Shown here piece by piece: positions 8,657-15,056 of a stretch of 16,965 nt of DNA. Origin of the DNA: Clostridiales bacterium UBA735 (GTDB lineage Bacteria > Bacillota > Clostridia > Oscillospirales > Oscillospiraceae); contig DBLB01000102.1 of the NCBI GenBank assembly GCA_002298695.1, forward strand, positions 7,212-24,176, given 5' to 3'. Each line of letters begins with the position of its first letter. Position 1 is the first letter of the stretch. A model generated the notes under the pieces. That model worked only from the letters and a program-made list of their open reading frames with translations, had not been told where the DNA came from and made no database searches. Both the position numbers and the translations under genes were made by a program.

Positions 8657-9259
8657 ATGGGAAACAGAATCATCTGCATCGGCCGCCAGTTTGGCAGCGG
8701 CGGGCACGAGATCGCCGTCAAAACAGCAAATCAGCTCGGGATCAAGGTCTATGAGCGCGAGCTGCTGCGGCTGGCCTGCGAATACGGTGAGCTTTCCGAA
8801 AAATCAATGTACGATTCGGACGAGAAGGCGACCAATCCGTTCCTGTTCCGCACGGTCCACGAGGGCAACTATCATGTGCTGCGCGGAAAGCCGACGTCTG
8901 AGGTGCTTTTTGCGCTGCAAAGCCATGAGATCCGCAAGCTGGCGAAGCGCGAGGAGTGCATTTTCGTCGGCCGGTGCGCCGATTTCGTCCTGCGCGACCG
9001 GGACGTGCGGCTGCTGCGCGTGTTCATTTCCGCGCCGGAGGAGCAGCGCGTGGTGCGCAAGATGGAGCAGGAGCATCTTTCCTACAACCAGGCCGTCCAG
9101 CTGGTACGCAAGATGGATAAGCAGCGGAAGAAATATTATGAGACGTACACCGGGCAGGTCTGGGGGTCGCCCCACTGTCATGACCTCTGCCTGGATACCG
9201 GCCGTTATCCCATTCAGGACTGCGTTGAGATCATTGCCGCGAAATTTCATACGCTGTAA
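8657..9259 (+). CDS. Cytidylate kinase-like family protein
   Basis: A 200-residue soluble protein of the cytidylate kinase-like group (Cytidylate_kin2). The N-terminus IICIGRQFGSGGHEIA is the family's P-loop region. It lacks the lysine of the canonical Walker A motif, as I recall is usual in this group, so kinase activity is uncertain. Other family-like parts are KVYERELLRLA (residues about 30-42), the central GRCADFVL segment, and a C-terminal region with LVRKMDKQRKKYY and LDTGRYP. A purine-rich site (GAGAGAAGG) precedes the ATG. It lies 18 bp after the large surface protein and directly before a hairpin, so it is the last gene of the operon. Its link to envelope export is not known; members of this family often sit in unrelated operons, so it may be a passenger. 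Confidence 0.85.
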   Translation: MGNRIICIGRQFGSGGHEIAVKTANQLGIKVYERELLRLACEYGELSEKSMYDSDEKATNPFLFRTVHEGNYHVLRGKPTSEVLFALQSHEIRKLAKREECIFVGRCADFVLRDRDVRLLRVFISAPEEQRVVRKMEQEHLSYNQAVQLVRKMDKQRKKYYETYTGQVWGSPHCHDLCLDTGRYPIQDCVEIIAAKFHTL

Positions 9260-9263
9260 AATA

Positions 9264-9293
9264 GCCGCCCTCTTTCAAGAGAAAGAGGGCGGC
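9264..9293 (+). terminator. Hairpin ending the DUF308-MMPL-surface protein operon
   Basis: GCCGCCCTCTTTC (9264-9276) and GAAAGAGGGCGGC (9281-9293) form a perfect 13-bp stem with loop AAGA, starting 4 bp after the kinase-like stop codon. The tail on the plus strand is only moderately U-rich (TTGATCGTT). On the minus strand TATTTTA follows, so it may also act on transcripts coming from the right. Confidence 0.75.
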
Positions 9294-9363
9294 TTGATCG
9301 TTGATCGGGCGGCGCCGGGTACGGATTTTCCGGAGGTTTTGGGCGAGATCGGCGCGTGCTGCC

Positions 9364-9385
9364 GGGCGGACAGAGGCGTCCGCCC
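9364..9385. repeat. REP-like palindrome in the convergent intergenic region
   Basis: GGGCGGAC (9364-9371) and GTCCGCCC (9378-9385) pair perfectly around a 6-base loop, followed by CTACAGGG. Short palindromes of the form GGGCGG...CCGCCCCTACA are, from memory, dispersed between genes in many gut Clostridia. One copy alone cannot prove it is a dispersed repeat. The surrounding 9294-9427 holds no convincing gene. Confidence 0.4.
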
Positions 9386-9427
9386 CTACAGGGTGCGGAG
9401 AAAGATTTCGGATGGTGCAGGCAGCAC

Positions 9428-9463
9428 AAAAAACGGGAGAGGCAGATGGTTCTGCCTCTCCCG
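9428..9463 (-). terminator. Intrinsic terminator of the PI-PLC gene
   Basis: On the minus strand CGGGAGAGGCAGA (complement of 9451-9463) pairs with TCTGCCTCTCCCG (complement of 9434-9446) in a perfect 13-bp stem with a 4-base loop. It is followed by a run of six T (9428-9433). It lies 13 bp past the stop codon at 9477. This is a textbook rho-independent terminator. Confidence 0.9.
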
Positions 9464-9476
9464 CCGGATCCTGCGC

Positions 9477-12400
9477 TTATTGGTTGAGATATGCGTAGAT
9501 CGCCATTGCGACCTCGGCGCGATTCGCGCTCTGCGCCGCATTCGACCCCTGCGCGGCGTTCAGAATGCCAGTCGTGTAAGCCCATGCAACGTCATTCTTT
9601 GCCCAGTTGGAGGCGGTGACGCCTGCCGGAAGGGCGGTTTCCGGAATATTTCTACCCCGGAACCTGGCATAGCGGCTGAGAATCGCAGCCAGCTGCTCAC
9701 GGGTCACAGGCTGCTCCGGACGGAACGTGCCGTCCGTGAAGCCGTCTACAATGCCGTTTGCGGAAGCCCACTGCACGGCGTCGCTGTAGTAACGGCCCGC
9801 AGCGACGTCGGAGAACAGTTTCCCGCTGTCGACGGCCGGTTCCTGCTCCATCCGGTAGAGGATGGTCACGAGCATGCCGCGCGTCAGCGTGGCGTCGGGG
9901 CTGAATGCATCGGCGCTCGTGCCGTTCATGAGGCTGTTGGCATAGACGTATTTCACCCCGTCAAAATACCATCTGTCCGCGTCCACATCGGCAAACGGCA
10001 GGCCGCTGCCGGCGTTTTCATTCTGCGGGAGTTTCGCCGGCTGACCCGGCATGGAGGGGGTGGCCGGGTCAGCGGGCGGCGGCGTGAGATCGCGGTCGGC
10101 GATCTGGTAGAAGCTGCTCTGCGCGCCGGAGAGCGTCAGCGTGCCGTCCGGCCCGACGGTCGCATAGACTTCGTCACCTGGGAGGACGTTGCCGATGCTG
10201 GCCGTCCAGAGGCCGTCCTGCTGCTTCCAGTCGACGCTTACGGTGCGCGGTATGATCTCCCAGGTGCCGAGCTCCCGGGTTGCCGCATAGTTGGGGAATT
10301 CGTCCTCGGGCCGGATTGCGACGCCGGCCTTCAGGTCGATCGTGCCGGAGGCGAGCACACGCGTGGAGGGCACGCCCGGCCATTCGATGACATTGCCTTC
10401 GCTGTCGGCCAACACCCAGCGGATGTCGTATTTCTGAAGCGTTTCGTTCAGCGCGAGCAGGTCCTTTTCCAGCAGATAGCCGCCGGCTGTGACGGTGATG
10501 TCGGAGCGGCGGAACTCGTCGCCGTACTCAACTTCATAGTTAGCGATCTTGATCGGCAGCGGCCGGCGCGCGACGGTGACGGGGATCTGCCGCTCGACCG
10601 GTTCAGAACCGTCTGCCGGAAGGAAGCGCAGCGTCTGCATCGAGGTGCCGGCAGGCAGGATCTCCTCCGCTGCCGCAAACTCAAAGGTGCCCTCCGCGCC
10701 GCCGGCGGCAGAACCGGCAAAGTTCAGCTTCGCTTCGCCGAGGACATAACCGTAGGTAGTTTCCGCAGATTCCGGCCAGACGATCTGCTGGATCTCCGCA
10801 TCGTTCTGCGGCAGCTCATATGTCTGCACTGTATCCAGCGCAAAGGCGGCGCTGTCTTGTTCTGTGACGAGCAGGGAGAGGCCGGAGATGAGCGGATTGC
10901 CCGAGCGGATGAGATCGGAGATCTTGATGCCGGCCGCGCTCGGGAAAGTGTTGCGATCGATGATGCGGCGGCAGAGCTGCTTGTTCACATAATCCATGAC
11001 CACAATGCCGGTCCGCGGGTTGTTTTTGGCGGTTTCCGTGCAGGGGGTGAACATGCCGTCGTTATAGAGCAGGTTGTTCATATATTTTGCGGCGCCGAGC
11101 GGCGTTGCGCCATAGGAATCGCTGGTGGTCTTGCTGGTGTAGTTGAAGACGAAGGCTTCTTTGCCGATCGTGTCCCCCTGGGACAGGTTGCCGTTCAGCT
11201 GCTTGATGGTGTTCGTGACCTGTGTCCACTTGTTGCCATCCGGGCTTTCATAGTCGTCCTGAATGTAGACGCTGACGGTGCTTCCGGATGCGACCTTCTG
11301 GGCATAGTGTTTGTCGTCGTCATAGCTGCTGTCCCACTGGGTGAGGTCCGGACCGACATAGTTGTACAGGATGTCGGGCATGCCGTCTGCGAAGTTCACG
11401 CGCGTCAGCATGACGATCTTGCCGCGTACGTCGCCGAGCTTCGGGCTGCTCATGCGGGCCTGCGTGACGCTCCAGGTCGCACTGCCGCTGCCCTTCGTCC
11501 AGTCGTAGAAGCGATCGGGGTTGGCCTTGATGTACTGCTTGAGGATGGTGCGCAGCGTTTCCATGCCCTTGGTCTTATCACCGCTGTCGATCTTGAGCGT
11601 CAGGATGACGGCCTCGGTCGGGTGGTTATCCAGATACGTGATGATCGTATCCAGCACGGAGGCAAAGGTCTTGTTGCGCGAATTGCCGTGATCCGGCGTG
11701 TGGCAGACATTGGAGGCGCTGCCGTGGACGAGGACCATTGTGTTTGAATCGTCGTTCCACGCCGTGCGGATGTCGAGCGAGCGGACGCCCGCATAGAGCT
11801 GCTGCTCGATGAAGTATTTCTGGCAGGAGACAAAGTTGGTGCTGGAATTCCAGCTGCCCTCCACATTGGCCGTGCCGGAATCGTGCGTGCCGGGGATGTT
11901 GAGCTCGGAGAGATAGCGGCTGTCGGGCAGCATGCTCATCCAGCTGGCGTATTTGTCCGTCTTGCCCATATCGGCCGCCGCGTCGCGGTTCAGTACCTGG
12001 ATGCGCCAGCGGAAGGCATAGTTGCTCTGCACGACGTTGCAGCCCTCCTCGCTCCACGAGTTGCGCTTTTCGCCGCAGTTGTCCTTCGGGTTCTGGAAGT
12101 AGTTTTCCGGTGCAAGGTAGAGCGTGGAGTTCATGTTGCGGATGAAGAAGGTTTCGGGATCGCCGTCGCCGTCCTCCTCCAGATAGAACCACTGGGAGGC
12201 TGCGCCGGACTTGAATTCCCAGACGTGCAGGTTGCCGCCGGGCTTTTTGCTGCGGCCCTCGATGTCCCAGTAGCGGCCGCCGCCGGATTCGCGGAAGTTT
12301 TTGCACTGGATGCGGACGTAGGAGATGCCGTTGCTCTTGGTCTCCTCGTTCTCGATGTAAAATTTGTCGCTGACGCCGTATTTCCAGGTCTGGACGTCAT

Positions 12401-12620
12401 TGCCGTTGGCAGTGCCGCTGTGCTGGGCGGTCAGTTCCCACTCGGTCGTCGTCACGGCGACGCGCTTGCCGTTCTGCCACCGCTCGGCGGGCGAGACGAC
12501 GATGTAATCGCCTTTGCGCAGATAGCCGGCCGCCGCTGCATTTGCCGCCGACGCGCGGGCCGGGAGCAGCGGCAGCACCAGCGCCGCAAAAAGCAGCAGA
12601 CTCATGATCCGTTTTTTCAT
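9477..12620 (-). CDS. SLH-anchored phosphatidylinositol-specific phospholipase C
   Basis: A 1047-residue secreted protein. Residues 1-25 are a signal peptide (cleavage likely after ASA). Residues about 30-210 look like a ricin-type beta-trefoil. Residues about 220-560 form the bacterial PI-PLC X domain: IPGTHDSGT with H246/D247, SLDIRTA with D283/R285, LVHG with H299, and VMDYVN with D543. These correspond to H32, D33, D67/R69, H82 and D274 of Bacillus cereus PI-PLC. Ig/MBG-like beta domains (about 580-810), a Pro-rich linker and three SLH domains (about 874-1047) follow. The enzyme would cleave phosphatidylinositol or glycosyl-PI lipids at the cell surface while the SLH part holds it to the wall. 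The ATG at 12620 has GGAGGT 6 bases upstream; an in-frame start at 12683 would cover the promoter. It is a single-gene unit with its own promoter and terminator. Confidence 0.93.
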   Translation of the reverse strand: MKKRIMSLLLFAALVLPLLPARASAANAAAAGYLRKGDYIVVSPAERWQNGKRVAVTTTEWELTAQHSGTANGNDVQTWKYGVSDKFYIENEETKSNGISYVRIQCKNFRESGGGRYWDIEGRSKKPGGNLHVWEFKSGAASQWFYLEEDGDGDPETFFIRNMNSTLYLAPENYFQNPKDNCGEKRNSWSEEGCNVVQSNYAFRWRIQVLNRDAAADMGKTDKYASWMSMLPDSRYLSELNIPGTHDSGTANVEGSWNSSTNFVSCQKYFIEQQLYAGVRSLDIRTAWNDDSNTMVLVHGSASNVCHTPDHGNSRNKTFASVLDTIITYLDNHPTEAVILTLKIDSGDKTKGMETLRTILKQYIKANPDRFYDWTKGSGSATWSVTQARMSSPKLGDVRGKIVMLTRVNFADGMPDILYNYVGPDLTQWDSSYDDDKHYAQKVASGSTVSVYIQDDYESPDGNKWTQVTNTIKQLNGNLSQGDTIGKEAFVFNYTSKTTSDSYGATPLGAAKYMNNLLYNDGMFTPCTETAKNNPRTGIVVMDYVNKQLCRRIIDRNTFPSAAGIKISDLIRSGNPLISGLSLLVTEQDSAAFALDTVQTYELPQNDAEIQQIVWPESAETTYGYVLGEAKLNFAGSAAGGAEGTFEFAAAEEILPAGTSMQTLRFLPADGSEPVERQIPVTVARRPLPIKIANYEVEYGDEFRRSDITVTAGGYLLEKDLLALNETLQKYDIRWVLADSEGNVIEWPGVPSTRVLASGTIDLKAGVAIRPEDEFPNYAATRELGTWEIIPRTVSVDWKQQDGLWTASIGNVLPGDEVYATVGPDGTLTLSGAQSSFYQIADRDLTPPPADPATPSMPGQPAKLPQNENAGSGLPFADVDADRWYFDGVKYVYANSLMNGTSADAFSPDATLTRGMLVTILYRMEQEPAVDSGKLFSDVAAGRYYSDAVQWASANGIVDGFTDGTFRPEQPVTREQLAAILSRYARFRGRNIPETALPAGVTASNWAKNDVAWAYTTGILNAAQGSNAAQSANRAEVAMAIYAYLNQ

Positions 12621-12650
12621 CCTTTTACCTCCTTGGGTGTTCTCAGCTGC

Positions 12651-12679
12651 AATGTACCATAGCACGGACAGCCGCGCAA
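12651..12679 (-). promoter_or_regulatory. Promoter of the PI-PLC gene
   Basis: On the minus strand: -35 TTGCGC (12674-12679), a 17-bp spacer, extended TGG and -10 TACATT (12651-12656). Transcription would start near 12644, leaving a leader of about 24 bases that contains AGGAGGT. Confidence 0.6.
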
Positions 12680-12696
12680 GCAAAGCTGCGCGAATC

Positions 12697-12731
12697 GCGC
12701 GCCGGACTGCGTGAATGGCAGCCCGGCGCGC
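12697..12731 (-). terminator. GC-rich hairpin after the sensor kinase gene
   Basis: GCGCGCCGG (12697-12705) pairs with CCGGCGCGC (12723-12731), and CTGC (12707-12710) with GCAG (12718-12721), around a 7-base loop. The single odd position is a G-U wobble in minus-strand RNA but an A-C mismatch in plus-strand RNA, which supports a role in the minus transcript that ends at 12740. No U-tract follows, so termination may be partial or factor-assisted. Confidence 0.5.
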
Positions 12732-12739
12732 GGTTTGGT

Positions 12740-14062
12740 TCAGAGATTCAGAAGGATATTGACACGGAAGGTGCGGTCCTCCGTTTCGATGCGGAGCTCG
12801 CCGTGGTAACGGTCGACCGCGGTCTGCACGGACATCAGCCCGATGCCGCCGCCCGGGTGGGCAGTGGAGCGCAGCCTGCCGCCCCGGCGGCGCAGGACGC
12901 CGTCATAGCGGTTTTCAACGATCAGACCGAGCATGCCGGGGCTGAGCAGCTTGCAGAGCACCTGCACCTGCCGCTCGTGCTCCGGAAGCGCGGCGCTGGC
13001 ACGCAGGGCGTTTTCGAGCAAGTTGCCCAGCATCATGCAGAGGTCGGCCTCCGGCATCGGAAGCGTCTGCGGTAGCTCGAGCTGCCAGTCGATCGGCACG
13101 GCGGCGCGGCGGGCCGCGGCGTCGTAATAGCCGGCGATGGCATCGAACGCAGCGTTGGCACAGAGCGGCGCATGCTCTTCCGAGAGCTCGCCGGCGTAGT
13201 CCTTGAGGTAGCTGCGCAGCTCGTCCAGCCGCCCCGCTTCGCTCAGACCGGCAATCACGCGCAGATGCTGCCGGAAATCGTGGCGGAGCGTTCTGGTCTT
13301 GTCCATATAGGCGCGCAGCTCTTCATAGCGGCGGGATTCCACGGCGAGCACATGGTTCTCCTCGGTCAGGCGGAGATTGCGGGATGCTTCGCGGCCGACA
13401 CAGTAGAACAGATAGAGAAACAGCAGATAGATGCCAAACGGCAGCAGGCCCGTCAGCACGGAGATCTGCTGCACGCGGCCGAGCAGCAGGATGTCCGCCC
13501 GCGGCGTGCGCGGCATGGAGAAGAGATACAGCCCCGTATAGCCCGCCGGCAGCAGCCAGATCGCGCGCCAGATGCGCTCGGATTCATACTCGCGCAGCAG
13601 CCAGCGCACCCAGGGCGCAGCCGTCAGCGCGTAAACGGCGCAGATCACCGCAGCGAGGCCGAGACAGACGAGGCTGGTTGCGGGCAGGCAGACGGGGGCG
13701 GAATTCCCGATCTCCGGGCGCGCGCAGATGAGCAGCGATTCCGTCGAGCAGATGGCCAGCAGGAAAACGCCGCTGAAAAACGAAAACGCGGCCCGCCAGA
13801 GCGGAAGCGCGCCCCGGAGCGCGCGCAGATAGAGCAGAAACGCGACGAGCAGCAGCGGCAGGAGCAGCAGATTGCTGTCCAGCCGGAAACGCGCGCAGAG
13901 CGCCGCGCCGCCCGCAATGCCGAGCACAAGGTAGAGCAGGGCGCAGAGCGCGGTCCGCCGCCGATTTTCGAGGAACTCCCACACCGGGAGCAGGCAGATC
14001 ACCGCCGCCGGGCAAAGCGCGGCAAACTCCAGCAGATAGCGCGGGAACAGCGTCCAGTCCAT
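12740..14062 (-). CDS. Sensor histidine kinase of the AgrC/GHKL type
   Basis: A 440-residue membrane sensor kinase. About seven spans cover residues 8-222, as in peptide-sensing AgrC-like kinases, with no large extracellular domain. A coiled segment (about 225-255) leads to the phospho-acceptor motif LRHDFRQHL with H261. The GHKL ATPase follows, with N-box GNLLENAL (N347/N351) and G-box HPGGGIGLMSV near residue 400. The ATG at 14062 has AAAGGAG 6 bases upstream. It lies 12 bp after the LytTR regulator on the same strand, so the two form a two-component system. The signal is unknown. No agrB/agrD-like genes lie beside it, so any peptide signal would come from elsewhere. The class is sure; the stimulus is open. 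Confidence 0.92.
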   Translation of the reverse strand: MDWTLFPRYLLEFAALCPAAVICLLPVWEFLENRRRTALCALLYLVLGIAGGAALCARFRLDSNLLLLPLLLVAFLLYLRALRGALPLWRAAFSFFSGVFLLAICSTESLLICARPEIGNSAPVCLPATSLVCLGLAAVICAVYALTAAPWVRWLLREYESERIWRAIWLLPAGYTGLYLFSMPRTPRADILLLGRVQQISVLTGLLPFGIYLLFLYLFYCVGREASRNLRLTEENHVLAVESRRYEELRAYMDKTRTLRHDFRQHLRVIAGLSEAGRLDELRSYLKDYAGELSEEHAPLCANAAFDAIAGYYDAAARRAAVPIDWQLELPQTLPMPEADLCMMLGNLLENALRASAALPEHERQVQVLCKLLSPGMLGLIVENRYDGVLRRRGGRLRSTAHPGGGIGLMSVQTAVDRYHGELRIETEDRTFRVNILLNL

Positions 14063-14074
14063 ATGGGTCTCCTT

Positions 14075-14800
14075 TCAAAGCTCCCGCCGCATGTGCCGGA
14101 ACTGATATTGGGTAAACGCGGCGAACAGCCGCCCCTTGTCCTTCTGCCGGACGGGGAATGCCGCGCCGCCGAGCATCTGGATGGCGTCGCCCTCGAAGCG
14201 CAGCACCTTGTCCATGTTGACGACGACGCCGCGGTTGCAGAGAAGAAAGCGCGCCTCGGCGCAGAGCTGCTCCTGAATCTGTGCAAACGTCGCCGTGGCG
14301 CGGTATTCGCCCTCGTCGGTCAGGACGCTGACATAGTGGTTCTGCGCGAGAGCGTAGTGGATTTTTCCGAACGGGACGAGGATGCGCTGCCGGGTCACGC
14401 GCAGCTCGAGCTCCGGCTCCGGATGGCCGAGGACGGCCAGCAGATCGTCCAGCAGCGCCCGGACGCGCGCCTCGTCATAGGGCTTTCGCAGGTAGTCAAA
14501 CGGGTGGAGCGGGAGCGCGTCCCAGACGTGCTCCGCCGACGAGGTCACGAAAACGATCGGCGTTTTCGGCTGCCGCTGCCGCAGACGGCGGGCGGTTTCG
14601 ATGCCGTCCAGCTCCGGCATGCAGATGTCCAGGAAGATCGCGTCGAACTGCCCGGCGGTCTCGCTGCGCAAAAAGGCGCTGCCGCCGGAAAACAGGACGC
14701 AGTCCAGCCGGCAGGCCCCTGCCGCCGCAGCCTGAAGCGTGCGCTCCAGCGTCCGGGCATCGTGCGGGACATCCTCGATGATGGCACAGCGCAGGCGCAT
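14075..14800 (-). CDS. LytTR family response regulator
   Basis: A 241-residue response regulator. The receiver domain (about 1-120) has the acidic pair E9/D10, phospho-acceptor D58 in FLDICMPELDG, the conserved Ser/Thr segment FVTSSAEH and the Lys in LRKPYDEA. The C-terminal LytTR DNA-binding domain (about 135-241) is seen in IHYALAQNHYVSVLT, LLCNRGVVVNMDKV and the terminal FRHM. Regulators of this class control cell-surface, bacteriocin or quorum functions. I start it at 14800 because AAGGA lies 6 bases upstream; an upstream in-frame ATG at 14830 falls inside the promoter's -10 region. It is the first gene of the pair with the AgrC-like kinase. Neighbouring cell-surface genes such as the PI-PLC are possible but unproven targets. 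Confidence 0.92.
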   Translation of the reverse strand: MRLRCAIIEDVPHDARTLERTLQAAAAGACRLDCVLFSGGSAFLRSETAGQFDAIFLDICMPELDGIETARRLRQRQPKTPIVFVTSSAEHVWDALPLHPFDYLRKPYDEARVRALLDDLLAVLGHPEPELELRVTRQRILVPFGKIHYALAQNHYVSVLTDEGEYRATATFAQIQEQLCAEARFLLCNRGVVVNMDKVLRFEGDAIQMLGGAAFPVRQKDKGRLFAAFTQYQFRHMRREL

Positions 14801-14820
14801 GTCCATTCCTTCTTTCCAAA

Positions 14821-14829
14821 AGTATACCA
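14821..14829 (-). promoter_or_regulatory. Proximal extended -10 promoter of the lytTR-kinase operon
   Basis: On the minus strand TGG directly precedes TATACT (14821-14826), a strong extended -10. A -35 at the right distance is poor (GC-rich, inside the inverted repeat), so the promoter may depend on the extended -10 or on an activator. The start point would lie near 14813, only about 13 bases before the ATG. Confidence 0.5.
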
Positions 14830-14836
14830 TAGTTTT

Positions 14837-14872
14837 CCGGTTTTCCGGCGGTCATTTACGCCGGGAAACCGG
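14837..14872. promoter_or_regulatory. 14-bp inverted repeat upstream of lytTR
   Basis: CCGGTTTTCCGGCG (14837-14850) and CGCCGGGAAACCGG (14859-14872) are inverted copies with 13 of 14 positions pairing and an 8-bp centre. A tandem GTTTTCCG pair (14832-14839, 14840-14847) overlaps the left arm. The element lies just upstream of the proximal -10 and inside the leader of any transcript from the distal promoter. It could be an operator or an RNA hairpin. Confidence 0.6.
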
Positions 14873-14949
14873 TTGTTTGCGCGGAAAGCGCTGCCTGAAG
14901 CAGAAATTCCGCACCGGGATCCTGTCTTTTTTCCGTTTTTTCTGAGGTC

Positions 14950-14978
14950 ACTATACCACAGCGGTCCCGGAAATTCAA
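14950..14978 (-). promoter_or_regulatory. Distal sigma-A-like promoter upstream of lytTR
   Basis: On the minus strand: -35 TTGAAT (14973-14978), a 17-bp spacer, extended TGG and -10 TATAGT (14950-14955). It would start near 14943 and give a leader of about 143 bases before the lytTR ATG, passing through the inverted repeat. The spacer shares AATTTCCGGGAC with the TetR gene promoter. Confidence 0.6.
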
Positions 14979-14988
14979 ATTCTGTTTC

Positions 14989-15025
14989 AAAAAAGCGCAG
15001 GGGCGTCTCCGGCAGGAGACGCCCC
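14989..15025 (-). terminator. Intrinsic terminator of the larA-like/dehydrogenase operon
   Basis: GGGGCGTCTCC (15000-15010) and GGAGACGCCCC (15015-15025) form a perfect 11-bp stem with a 4-base loop. On the minus strand a run of six T (14989-14994) follows after a short GC spacer. It begins 31 bp past the dehydrogenase stop codon and separates that operon from the lytTR promoters. Confidence 0.85.
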
Positions 15026-15056
15026 GGTTGGTGTGAAAATTCGGTTTTCAGGAAGC

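Noticed and set aside
8691..11747. Plus-strand open frame running across the kinase-like gene, two hairpins and the antisense of the PI-PLC gene
   Set aside because: It crosses two terminators and overlaps two well-supported genes; the product is compositionally odd (Arg-, Ala- and Gly-rich).
12621..12740. Dense GC palindromes around 12670-12700 considered as an attachment site or origin
   Set aside because: They are explained by the PI-PLC promoter and the hairpin after the kinase gene; no integrase, DnaA-box cluster or tRNA lies nearby.
14852..14914. 20-codon GTG-started frame on the minus strand in the lytTR leader, with one Cys, considered as a leader or signal peptide
   Set aside because: GTG start, weak ribosome site, no AgrD-like layout, and overlap with the inverted repeat. 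Too short to support without conservation data.
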